DNA of 64,000 bases from Paenibacillus sp. JCM 10914 (GTDB lineage Bacteria; Bacillota; Bacilli; Paenibacillales; Paenibacillaceae). Both the position numbers and the translations under genes were made by a program. The stretch is taken from the NCBI RefSeq assembly GCF_001315105.1, contig NZ_BAZR01000011.1, forward strand, positions 88,080 to 152,079. The letters run 5' to 3'. The notes beneath the pieces are model-generated. The model was not told the DNA's origin, ran no database searches, and saw nothing but the letters and a program-made list of their open reading frames with translations. Numbering within the stretch: position 1 is the stretch's first letter; the number at the start of each line of letters is the position of its first letter. Below are positions 9,251 through 17,188 of the stretch, piece after piece.

Positions 9251-9685
9251 GATAATCACTCCTTCCATTTGATTAAGGATTCATACCAGATGCTTCCTAT
9301 TTGTATTGTAATATTATATACGACACTTTGCAATATATATATGTCATTAAGATTTTTATATACGTCTTTTTTAATGAATAAAGGCGTGATTTTCAGCTCT
9401 AGCAACATCATATCGCAGGAGAACCATTTATTCTTGATCCGTTTTGCTACGGCGGGGCAGTAGGGCGGGCGGTGTTACAACTCGTGCCCGTGTGCTAGAA
9501 TGGGTATAGGGCATCTTGTCCGAGTTGATAGCAGGAGCGTGTTGTCTCGTGATCCATTTCATTCGTTTACGTTAATGGAAGGTACAGAATCAGGTAGGCT
9601 CGGCCCTTTTTTTAACACGGCGGCTTGAGTTTATTTATCTGTGCCTTTTTCATTGCGCATATCGAATGAAAGGGTGATTTTTGCT
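9251..9685. other. Intergenic region; possible structured leader upstream of rlmA
   Basis: No gene is visible. The left part is AT-rich and includes TATAAT on the minus strand at 9318-9313, a likely -10 for the XRE/membrane-protein pair. The right part can form a long structure: CCGAG (about 9518) can pair with CTCGG (about 9599) just before a run of seven or more T (9605-9613), with CCATT/AATGG (9554-9558/9574-9578) as an inner stem. This could be a transcription attenuator for the rRNA methyltransferase gene; the pairing is short and was judged only by eye. Confidence 0.3.
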
Positions 9686-10573
9686 GTGTCCAATAATGAA
9701 AAGTTATTAATAAAAGCACGATTGCTATCGAGGTATGAGAAAATGTTTAACTGCCCGATCTGTGGCAACTCCATGAAAGTTGAGCAGTCTGTCAGCTTGG
9801 TATGCGAGAAACAGCATTGTTATGATATATCGAAGCAGGGATATGTGAATATGTTGTTCCACACCACCAAAACGAAGTATGACAGGGCTCTGTTCGAATC
9901 ACGAAACATCATTAGCCGCAGTGGATTTTTCGATCCGATGCTTGAGGGAATTTCGAATCGAATCCTTCAAGCACAGGGAGCAGATAGAGGCGGCGAGCTT
10001 AAGATACTGGATGCTGGCTGTGGAGAGGGCTCCCATCTGATGGAAGTCGTCAGCCAACTCGAGGAGCGGCAATCGTCACATAAAGTGCTTGGCGTAGGCG
10101 TGGACATTGCCAAGGAAGGCATTGTTATGGCTTCCAAGGCGGGAGCTGACCAAGTCTGGTGCGTGGCAGATTTGGCGCACAGCCCATTTGCCGACAGACA
10201 GTTTGATTTCATCATGAACATTCTATCTCCTTCCAATTATGCGGAGTTTAGGCGACTGCTTGCCGATGATGGAATGGTCATCAAGGTGATCCCGGGGGAC
10301 GATTATTTACAGGAGTTACGGAAGATGTTCTACAGTCAGACAAGTAAAGAGAGTTATTCCAATGACCACACGATGGAACTGTTTAGTCGCCACTATGAGC
10401 GAATCGATTCCGAGCGGATTCAGTACCGTGTCGTATTGGATTCTAAACGGATGAACCATTTGATCAACATGACGCCGTTATCCTGGGGCGCGTCCCCTGA
10501 GACCTGCGAGCAGACGATGGGTGATGAGATGGAGGTTACGGTGGACTTCACGGTTTTATATGGTTGGAATTAA
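9686..10573 (+). CDS. rlmA: 23S rRNA (guanine-N1)-methyltransferase RlmA
   Basis: About 295 residues. The N-terminal zinc ribbon (FNCPICGNS, then CEKQHCYDISKQGYVNML) is diagnostic of RlmA, which methylates N1 of G745 or G748 in hairpin 35 of 23S rRNA; the Gram-positive RlmA-II/TlrB branch can affect tylosin sensitivity. The SAM-binding Rossmann core shows ILDAGCGEGSHL and the GVDIAKEG strand, with NILSPSNYAEF in place of the usual motif IV. GTG 9686 follows AAAGGGTG at 10 bases and is preferred to the upstream GTG 9641, which lacks a site. Single-gene unit ending in the hairpin at 10599-10645. Confidence 0.88.
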   Translation: MSNNEKLLIKARLLSRYEKMFNCPICGNSMKVEQSVSLVCEKQHCYDISKQGYVNMLFHTTKTKYDRALFESRNIISRSGFFDPMLEGISNRILQAQGADRGGELKILDAGCGEGSHLMEVVSQLEERQSSHKVLGVGVDIAKEGIVMASKAGADQVWCVADLAHSPFADRQFDFIMNILSPSNYAEFRRLLADDGMVIKVIPGDDYLQELRKMFYSQTSKESYSNDHTMELFSRHYERIDSERIQYRVVLDSKRMNHLINMTPLSWGASPETCEQTMGDEMEVTVDFTVLYGWN

Positions 10574-10598
10574 ATAAAATAAGTCTAGCGTTCGAATT

Positions 10599-10645
10599 AA
10601 ATACCAGAAGCCCTGCCGGATTTACTGTCAGGGCTTCTGGTATTT
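10599..10645. terminator. Perfect 17-bp inverted repeat, probable bidirectional terminator
   Basis: The 17 bases at 10599-10615 pair perfectly with 10629-10645 around a 13-base loop. It sits 26 bases after the rlmA stop and 18 bases after the stop of the small minus-strand ORF. No clear U-run follows on either side. Confidence 0.6.
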
Positions 10646-10662
10646 ACTGTTGGATCGAAAAT

Positions 10663-10896
10663 TCAGGCTCTCGTCGTGTTAAGCACGAGCGACGTCGCAC
10701 CATTATAAATCTGAACATGCCCCGCCGGGCTTGCTACAAGTGGGTCGATAACAAGCGTCGTGCCGCTTACCTTAACCTCGATCACTTTTTTGCTCTGCTC
10801 GGCTGAATCCAACGGGGCAAGGAAATAAGAGTCCACCTGGAATTCATACAGATTAAGCAGTTCGATTAACATGCATTTTTTGACTTCAAACAGCAT
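10663..10896 (-). CDS. Small hypothetical protein, uncertain
   Basis: 77 codons. I do not recognise it. It contains no HTH or membrane helix; the C-terminal half (SGTTLVIDPLVASPAGHVQI) looks like a short beta-rich domain. There is no good ribosome site before ATG 10896 or ATG 10872. Its stop lies just upstream of the inverted repeat that also follows rlmA, which supports a real convergent gene or a gene remnant. It could equally be a chance ORF. Confidence 0.3.
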   Translation of the reverse strand: MLFEVKKCMLIELLNLYEFQVDSYFLAPLDSAEQSKKVIEVKVSGTTLVIDPLVASPAGHVQIYNGATSLVLNTTRA

Positions 10897-10920
10897 TTAA
10901 AATATCATTATGTCAGTAAC

Positions 10921-10963
10921 CTAACAAATACTAACATAAATAACGCGCTGTAACAGCATTACA
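10921..10963. promoter_or_regulatory. Candidate operator region upstream of LacI-type regulator
   Basis: TGTAACAGCATTACA (10949-10963) is a TGTAA/TTACA inverted repeat. CTAACAAAT at 10921-10929 recurs at 12102-12110, and a TAACATAAA element is present beside both, in front of the beta-mannosidase gene. Shared motifs before the regulator and its neighbour would fit autoregulation. Confidence 0.3.
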
Positions 10964-10991
10964 AATTCGCACTTAAGTAGGTTGATACAAT

Positions 10992-12031
10992 ATGAAAACA
11001 AAGGTAACAATTCAGGAAATCGCGGATTTCACGGGCGTGTCCAAGTTTGCAGTATCCCGGGCACTGTCGGGAAAGTCCGGAGTAAGCCCGCAGACAAGAG
11101 ATATGATCTTAAAGGCGGCTGGACAATTGGGATACTTCAGGGATCAACCGGAGGCCAACTCCAGGGTAAGAATCAGCAGCTGCAAGAGCCGGAGAACCGA
11201 AAATGGTCCGGAGCTGTGTTAGTGCTCTTCCCGAATGTCCGGTATCAGAATCATGAATCTTTATACTGGGGTCCCGTATTCGATGGAATATCCGCCCGTC
11301 TTAACCAGAAAGGGTTGGACATCTTAACGTTGACCGAGCCCTCCAATGACCACATGTTCTCTCTTCTGAATCCGCAGGGGATTCTCGGAATTATCACGGT
11401 TGGATCTGTATCCACGCAGAATTTAATGGATATAAAGAAACTGAATATCCCGGTCGTCATGGTGGATCATATGGATCCGGCATTTCAGTCCGATATGGTA
11501 TTCACCGATAACATATACGGCATGAGACAGATTATGACCAAGCTAATCAGCAAAGGATTTAAGAGATATCAATTCATTGGGAATATTGAGGATGCCCAGA
11601 GCTTCTATGAACGCTGGATCGGTTTTATTTCTGCTCTTAATGATTACAAGATTGGACATCAACAGCTTCCCGCTCTGAACGGACCTGAAGTTGAGAATTT
11701 AAGGGATACTTTAACCGCATCCGTAAATGAACACGGTCTGCCCGAAGTGTATGTGTGCGCGAACGATACAACAGCCATGTTCGCCATCGACATACTTAAG
11801 GAGCAGGGAATCGAGGTTCCGAGAGGAGTCCACGTGACGGGGTTCGATAACATGTATGACAACCTGCCGATCTTGGCAACGGTTAATATCGATAAGGAAT
11901 TACTCGGAATGAGAGCAGTCGATCAATTGCTGTGGAGAATCTTGAACCCTGGTTCCAATTATGAGAAATTACTAATTCAAGCCGATATTATTGTTAGGGA
12001 GTTAGGTAACCGGGATAGTGAAATGAAATAA
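10992..12031 (+). CDS. LacI-family transcriptional regulator (single-base frameshift near 11165)
   Basis: The N-terminal HTH (VTIQEIADFTGVSKFAVSRA) plus hinge is in the frame of ATG 10992; the sugar-binding domain is in the -1 frame from about 11167. Adding one G to GGG 11164-11166 restores SRGKNQQLQEPE and a protein of about 346 residues. Effector-domain marks are VLVLFPNVRY, IPVVMVDHMDP, VYVCANDTTAMFAIDIL and GVHVTGFDNM, standard for LacI/GalR proteins. Immediately upstream of a beta-mannosidase in the same direction, it probably represses that gene and responds to a mannoside or a product (inference). The break fits the window-wide homopolymer error pattern. Confidence 0.8.
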
Positions 12032-12050
12032 CGAGTCTGGATGAAATGGA

Positions 12051-12089
12051 ATAAGCCTTGATGTTTTTTTACATCAAGGGCTTATTTTA
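12051..12089 (+). terminator. Rho-independent terminator after LacI-type gene
   Basis: ATAAGCCTTGATGT (12051-12064) pairs with ACATCAAGGGCTTAT (12071-12085) with one bulged G, followed by TTTTAT. Confidence 0.8.
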
Positions 12090-12236
12090 TCATAACATAA
12101 ACTAACAAATTTCATTTGGTTCGCCAATCGGGTCACGGCGTTATAATGTTATGATTACAGCAAAAAAAAAAGTTGATATTGAACATCGTGCAACATTAAG
12201 ACCTAAGCGATATCACTAATAACATTTGATTATATG

Positions 12237-12248
12237 AACAATATTGTT
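12237..12248. promoter_or_regulatory. Perfect palindrome upstream of beta-mannosidase
   Basis: AACAATATTGTT is a 12-bp perfect palindrome about 100 bases before the mannosidase start, in a very AT-rich 310-base intergenic region that otherwise shows no gene. It is a candidate repressor site, but palindromes are easily formed in AT-rich DNA. Confidence 0.3.
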
Positions 12249-12344
12249 ATGTTATTTGTTATTATTATAATAATTAATATTGACGTGTGTAGAATGTGGT
12301 GTTATATTTTTTGGCAAAATACTAGAGATGGCAAGGAGACTATC

Positions 12345-14927
12345 ATGGACAGAAACTTATTGACACTAAGAGAATGGAAATTCAAAGCCTGCAACGAAGC
12401 GGAATGGCTGCCGGCCGTGGTACCTGGTTGTGTACATACGGATCTGATCAAGAATAACAAAATTCCAGATCCCTTCTATGGAACGAATGAACATGATTTG
12501 CAGTGGATCGATAAGCAGGATTGGGAGTATGAGACGTCATTTGATCTGAATCCAAGCTGGATGAATGAATCTAGGCTCGAGCTCGTGTTTGACGGGTTGG
12601 ACACGTACGCGGATGTATCGATTAACGGGACGAAAGTATTGTCTGCGGATAATATGTTCCGCTCGTGGCGCGTAGATGTAAAGGCTTTGCTTCAGACACG
12701 CGGCAATGTCATCAACATTCGCTTCCGTTCTCCGATCCAGGAGGATCTGCCGAAACTTGCGGCATTGGGATATCCATTACCTGCTTCCAACGATCAATCC
12801 GAGGTGGGCGGCATGGGCGATCAGAAAGTCAGCATTTTTGCCCGTAAAGCTCCTTATCACTATGGTTGGGATTGGGGTCCGCGCTTTGTCACCAGCGGCA
12901 TCTGGCGGGAGGTACGCATCGAGGCCTGGTCCGAGGTACGTATGAGCGACTTGTTTATCCGTCAGGATGAAGTAACAAGCAAGTCGGCAAGGTTAACGGC
13001 TGTCGTTGCGGTGGAAACGGAGCGAGCATGGCAAGGTGTAATGCGTCTGAAAGCAGCAGGCGATGTGTGGGTGCAGGATGTTCGGGTCGAGGCAGGAGGC
13101 AGCACGCTGGAGTTAGCGTTTACGATTACGAATCCAAGGCTATGGTGGTGTCGGGGTTTGGGTGAAGCCCATCTATATGATTTTCATGCAGAACTGGTGG
13201 AAGCTGGGGAGGGCTCGGAGAGTGGGAGTATAGTCACCACGAAAAAGGTTAGAACAGGTCTTCGCAGCGCACGGCTCGTGCGGGAACGTGATGATCGGGG
13301 CACGTCGTTCTACATCGAGCTCAACGGCACGCCGGTATTCGCCAAAGGCGCGAACCATATTCCGAACGACAGCTTTATTACGGAAGTGACGACAGCGCGT
13401 TATCGTCATGAGATCGCTTCGGCGGCAGAGTCGAACATGAATATGCTGCGCGTATGGGGCGGCGGCATCTATGAGCAGGACGTATTCTATGAGCTGTGCG
13501 ATGAATACGGCATCATGGTATGGCAGGACTTCATGTTTGCGTGCAGTATGTACCCGGGCGACGAAGCGTTTCTTGAGAGTGTGAGGCTGGAAGCCGAGGA
13601 GAATATCGTGCGTCTTCGCAATCATCCAAGTATTGTGCTCTGGTGCGGCAATAACGAGATCGATTCGGCGTGGGCTCATTTTGACGAGAACGGGGGCTGG
13701 GGCTGGAAGCGTCAGTATACGCAGGAGCAGCGTGAGAAGATCTGGGACGATTACAAAAAAATCTTCCACCAGGTGCTGCCCGGTGCCGTTGAGGCCTATG
13801 CACCCGGAGCCGATTACTGGCCGTCATCGCCGATGGTGTCGCTCAGCGACGATATCCATCAGCATGCCAGCTCATCGACCACAAGCGGTGATATCCACTA
13901 CTGGGGCGTATGGCACAATACGGAACCGTTCGATAACTATAACGTGTACGTTGGACGTTTCATGAGCGAGTACGGATTCCAATCCTTCCCGGAACCGAAG
14001 ACGGTGCGCACGTATGCGGCCGAGTCGGAGATGGAGCTCGAATCCAAGGTTATGCTGGCTCACCAGAAGAACGGAGCCGGCAATCGCCTGATCAAGACGT
14101 ATATGGATCAGTATTATAGTGAACCGAAGGATTTCGAGGCCTTCCTGCATATGAGTCAGATCCAGCAAGCGGAAGCCATGAAGATGGCGATTGAAGCCCA
14201 TCGCCGCAACAAGCCATACTGTATGGGCACGCTGTACTGGCAGATGAACGATTGTTGGCCAGTCGCTTCCTGGGCGGGTATGGATTACCTCGGGCGTTGG
14301 AAGGCGCTGCAATACGTGGCCAAGCGCAGCTTCCGTCATGTGAGCCTGTCGGTGGAGTCGAGGGAAGAACAGATTCGCGTTCATCTCATCTCCGACGTGT
14401 CCGAAGTCGTGGATGGCACGCTGAAGGTACAATTGTTTGATTTTAGCGGGACCGAGTTGTTTGTGCATGAACAAGAGGTCCATGCCGAGGCGCAAGGCGC
14501 GGTTGTCGTGTACGAGGCTACCGCCGATGAATTGTTGGCGGGACGGGCTGCTGCCCAAGTCGTGCTGCAAGCGCAATTGGAGCGGGCGGGTCAGATCGTA
14601 GACAGTAAGACGTTCTACTTCGTGAATGACAGGGATCTGGCTCTGCAAAGCCCGACCATCAGCTTGAAGGAAGTTGAAGGTGAGGGTAATGGCGCTACAA
14701 CCTATGTGGTGGAGAGCAATGTGCTCGCCCGTCATGTGTGGCTGTCCGCGGAAGCCGAAGGCTTCTATAGCGATAATTACTTTGATCTGATCCCTGGTCA
14801 GCCGGTAACCGTGACGTTCCAGCGCAGGGATGCGGGAGATCAGCCGTTCGTGGCTGGACATCCGGGCTCGGTGGACGTGTTGTCGATGGCGGATTGGCTG
14901 GATCCTGCCAAGGTCGTAAGTGTTTAA
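12345..14927 (+). CDS. Beta-mannosidase, glycoside hydrolase family 2
   Basis: About 860 residues, the usual size. The N-terminal jelly-roll begins WKFKACNEAEWLPAVVPGCV, the typical beta-mannosidase opening, with HYGWDWGPRFVTSGIWR ahead of the Ig-like domain. The TIM barrel shows MLRVWGGGIYE, LWCGNNE (acid/base Glu near residue 437) and FMSEYGFQS (nucleophile Glu near residue 542), and a later TLYWQMNDCWPVASW. It cleaves terminal beta-mannose from manno-oligosaccharides, probably in the cytoplasm as no signal peptide is seen. ATG 12345 has AAGGAG at the right distance; an upstream in-frame extension from 12234 is AT-rich and unlikely. Probably controlled by the preceding LacI-type protein. 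Confidence 0.93.
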   Translation: MDRNLLTLREWKFKACNEAEWLPAVVPGCVHTDLIKNNKIPDPFYGTNEHDLQWIDKQDWEYETSFDLNPSWMNESRLELVFDGLDTYADVSINGTKVLSADNMFRSWRVDVKALLQTRGNVINIRFRSPIQEDLPKLAALGYPLPASNDQSEVGGMGDQKVSIFARKAPYHYGWDWGPRFVTSGIWREVRIEAWSEVRMSDLFIRQDEVTSKSARLTAVVAVETERAWQGVMRLKAAGDVWVQDVRVEAGGSTLELAFTITNPRLWWCRGLGEAHLYDFHAELVEAGEGSESGSIVTTKKVRTGLRSARLVRERDDRGTSFYIELNGTPVFAKGANHIPNDSFITEVTTARYRHEIASAAESNMNMLRVWGGGIYEQDVFYELCDEYGIMVWQDFMFACSMYPGDEAFLESVRLEAEENIVRLRNHPSIVLWCGNNEIDSAWAHFDENGGWGWKRQYTQEQREKIWDDYKKIFHQVLPGAVEAYAPGADYWPSSPMVSLSDDIHQHASSSTTSGDIHYWGVWHNTEPFDNYNVYVGRFMSEYGFQSFPEPKTVRTYAAESEMELESKVMLAHQKNGAGNRLIKTYMDQYYSEPKDFEAFLHMSQIQQAEAMKMAIEAHRRNKPYCMGTLYWQMNDCWPVASWAGMDYLGRWKALQYVAKRSFRHVSLSVESREEQIRVHLISDVSEVVDGTLKVQLFDFSGTELFVHEQEVHAEAQGAVVVYEATADELLAGRAAAQVVLQAQLERAGQIVDSKTFYFVNDRDLALQSPTISLKEVEGEGNGATTYVVESNVLARHVWLSAEAEGFYSDNYFDLIPGQPVTVTFQRRDAGDQPFVAGHPGSVDVLSMADWLDPAKVVSV

Positions 14928-14936
14928 ATGAAGTTG

Positions 14937-14972
14937 AACCGCTTCTCGCTAGGTGCGAGGGGCGGTTTTTTT
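14937..14972 (+). terminator. Rho-independent terminator after beta-mannosidase
   Basis: AACCGCTTCTCGC (14937-14949) pairs with GCGAGGGGCGGTT (14955-14967), followed by a run of T. Confidence 0.85.
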
Positions 14973-15082
14973 GTTGGTAAAATAAACATATACTGACCAC
15001 TAAAAATATATTTTTTTCGACAGCGTAATCTGACAGCTTACGCCTCAATGCCTAATATATTTTGATTTATAGGAATATATTG

Positions 15083-15106
15083 GGTGGTGGTGTCGGGATT
15101 CGAACC
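15083..15106 (-). other. tRNA 3'-end-like fragment, possible attachment-site remnant
   Basis: Read on the minus strand, GGTTCGAATCC followed by CGACACCACC looks like a T-loop and 3' acceptor strand of a tRNA, but no tRNA body is present upstream in that orientation. It lies at the edge where base composition drops and the Rhs region begins, which is the position expected of a remnant att site. The match is short and the tRNA cannot be named. Confidence 0.25.
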
Positions 15107-15211
15107 TTTCATGTAACAGAAATGCAAAAACAAGAGGTGAAAGCTTTGATTGTGTATTGAGATATTTAAATAGGTCAAAATTAATAATAGTAGATGAAGA
15201 GGAGATTGAAT

Positions 15212-17170
15212 ATGTTTAAATATTCTAAAAGCTTACATTGGATAGGATATTTAAGGAATAGAGCTACTGTGTATTTTTTTGTCGTTATATTTTTTTTTAT
15301 TATCAATAATGTAGCTGATGCTAGTTCTGAAGGGACAATGAAGAGGTTAATTAATGATTTTTCGAATTCTAAGGTTGAAACCACTTCAAATACTAACAAA
15401 GGACAAGAATTAATACTAGAGAGGGATGCATTTAGTAAAACATTCCAGAATCCAGATAAGACTTTCACCACAACAATTTCTAATGGAGCTATGCATTATA
15501 AAGTAGGTGAAAAATGGGAAAATATCGATACTAGAATTGTTAATGATCAGTCCGAAGCAGGTTTTGATCTAGGAGTAAGTAAGAATATTTTTAAGGTGAA
15601 ACTCAATAAAAATAGTAGTAAGCCAATAAGAATAGCCTATGACAACGCGGCTATATCTTATCAAGCATTAGGAACAAACTCAGTCGTAGGCAGGTTATTC
15701 GACAATAGTGTTATTTATGAGAATATGTGGAATTATACAGATGTATCCTACACTGTAAATTCTTCAGGTGTGAAGATGCTCATTCATTTGAAAAATGTAC
15801 ATAGTCCTAAAGAGTTTCAATTTCAGATTAGTCATCAAAATTTAAGCAGTAGACTTAATGATGACGGTTCCGTAGATTTCACTAGTGTAAAAGGAGACAT
15901 ACAGTATTCTATACCTCCCATGTGGGTTAGGGATGATTCTAGTGAGAATGTACGTTATGAACCAATAAAACTGGAGTTAGGCTCTACTAAACAGGGCAGC
16001 ATTCTAACTATCAAGTTGGATGATTCTGGCCTTGAATACCCTATTCTTATCGATCCTACCACGGATGTCAGTAAAAATATGCCCCATAGAGGAGGTCAAA
16101 CTCGAAACTTGTCCACGGGTTTTCGTTACGGCATACCGTCAAGTCATATTCACCAAATTAAAATTGACACACATTTAACCTGTAAGGTTGATACTGGTGG
16201 AGAGTTTGATACGTGGCCATCTCGTTCTAGTTGCAACACGGGCCTATATGTAGCTGATCTTGATATGCAGGAGCGTCACGTTCGTACATATTCAGCTATG
16301 GCAGGACTAATATCATTTAGAATATTTGGAGATGAAATACGTGCAATTAATCCTATAGTTTCCAATGTGGTAAGTGTAGGAGTTAGGGATATGGAGGGAG
16401 ATACACATAATGGGATGGAAATTAAAACACACATTACGGGGCAATTAACTGTTAGTATAACCTATGACAGAGAAAACGAAGATACTATTCCTCCCAGTTC
16501 CCCAACAGGATTAATCGCTAGAAATTTCACTTCAAAAACTGTTAACCTCACTTGGAATCCTTCTACAGATAATCTTGGGGTCATTCAATATAAAATTTAC
16601 AATAACGAAATTGAAATAGGTTCCACCGTTTCCAATACTCCTGAATTTGAAGTTAAAGATTTACAGGGTGGGGCTACATATAAATTTACTGTCAGAGCTA
16701 TAGACGGCGCAGGGAATTTATCGTATAACAGTAACACCTTAACATTTACTCCAGATGATATCCCACCAACTAAACCCGGCAATTTATCAGTTGAGTCTTT
16801 GAATTCTAATACTGTTACACTTTCCTGGAATTCTTCCACTGATAATATTGGAATTAAGAACTACAGGATTTATAAAGACGGTATGCTGCTGGGCTACACT
16901 CTCTCTACCAATTATATCGTATTAGGATTAGAAGATAACAAATTTTACAGGTTTTCTGTAGTTGCTGTAGATACTTCAGATAATACCTCAGAGGAAACCT
17001 ACATAGATGTAAAGACATCTGGTAAATATAGCTATTATTATGAGAATGGAAGATTGTCATTCATTTTGAATGGTGCAGGCAAAAAAATTAGAGAGTTTCA
17101 TTATGATAGGAATGGTAATCTCATTAAAGTTTTCATATACCATAATATGTGTTTTATCAAAAAATATTAG
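15212..17170 (+). CDS. Secreted Rhs-associated surface protein with two fibronectin type III domains
   Basis: About 652 residues, AT-richer than the flanks. A signal-anchor segment (TVYFFVVIFFFIINN) ends near VADAS. The next 330 residues resemble the N-terminal region of Paenibacillus DNRLRE/Rhs wall proteins (HYKVGEKWENID, YPILIDPTTDV). Two fibronectin type III domains follow at about residues 427-515 and 517-605 (LTWNPSTDN and LSWNSSTDN repeats). The C-terminus enters a YD-repeat-like phrase (YYYENGRLSFI...FHYDRNGNLIKV) and stops. ATG 15212 is placed by AGAGGAGA at 15198-15205. The Rhs gene starts 19 bases downstream, so they are likely co-transcribed and may work together at the cell surface, possibly as a split form of one long Rhs protein. 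Confidence 0.8.
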   Translation: MFKYSKSLHWIGYLRNRATVYFFVVIFFFIINNVADASSEGTMKRLINDFSNSKVETTSNTNKGQELILERDAFSKTFQNPDKTFTTTISNGAMHYKVGEKWENIDTRIVNDQSEAGFDLGVSKNIFKVKLNKNSSKPIRIAYDNAAISYQALGTNSVVGRLFDNSVIYENMWNYTDVSYTVNSSGVKMLIHLKNVHSPKEFQFQISHQNLSSRLNDDGSVDFTSVKGDIQYSIPPMWVRDDSSENVRYEPIKLELGSTKQGSILTIKLDDSGLEYPILIDPTTDVSKNMPHRGGQTRNLSTGFRYGIPSSHIHQIKIDTHLTCKVDTGGEFDTWPSRSSCNTGLYVADLDMQERHVRTYSAMAGLISFRIFGDEIRAINPIVSNVVSVGVRDMEGDTHNGMEIKTHITGQLTVSITYDRENEDTIPPSSPTGLIARNFTSKTVNLTWNPSTDNLGVIQYKIYNNEIEIGSTVSNTPEFEVKDLQGGATYKFTVRAIDGAGNLSYNSNTLTFTPDDIPPTKPGNLSVESLNSNTVTLSWNSSTDNIGIKNYRIYKDGMLLGYTLSTNYIVLGLEDNKFYRFSVVAVDTSDNTSEETYIDVKTSGKYSYYYENGRLSFILNGAGKKIREFHYDRNGNLIKVFIYHNMCFIKKY

Positions 17171-17188
17171 AAATGGGGAAGGGTTTAT

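Noticed and set aside
13872..14861. Minus-strand open frame inside the beta-mannosidase gene
   Set aside because: Histidine- and leucine-rich shadow of the GH2 gene with no ribosome site.
15083..15106. Functional tRNA gene
   Set aside because: Only the T-loop and 3' acceptor-like end are present; D-arm, anticodon arm and 5' acceptor strand are missing.
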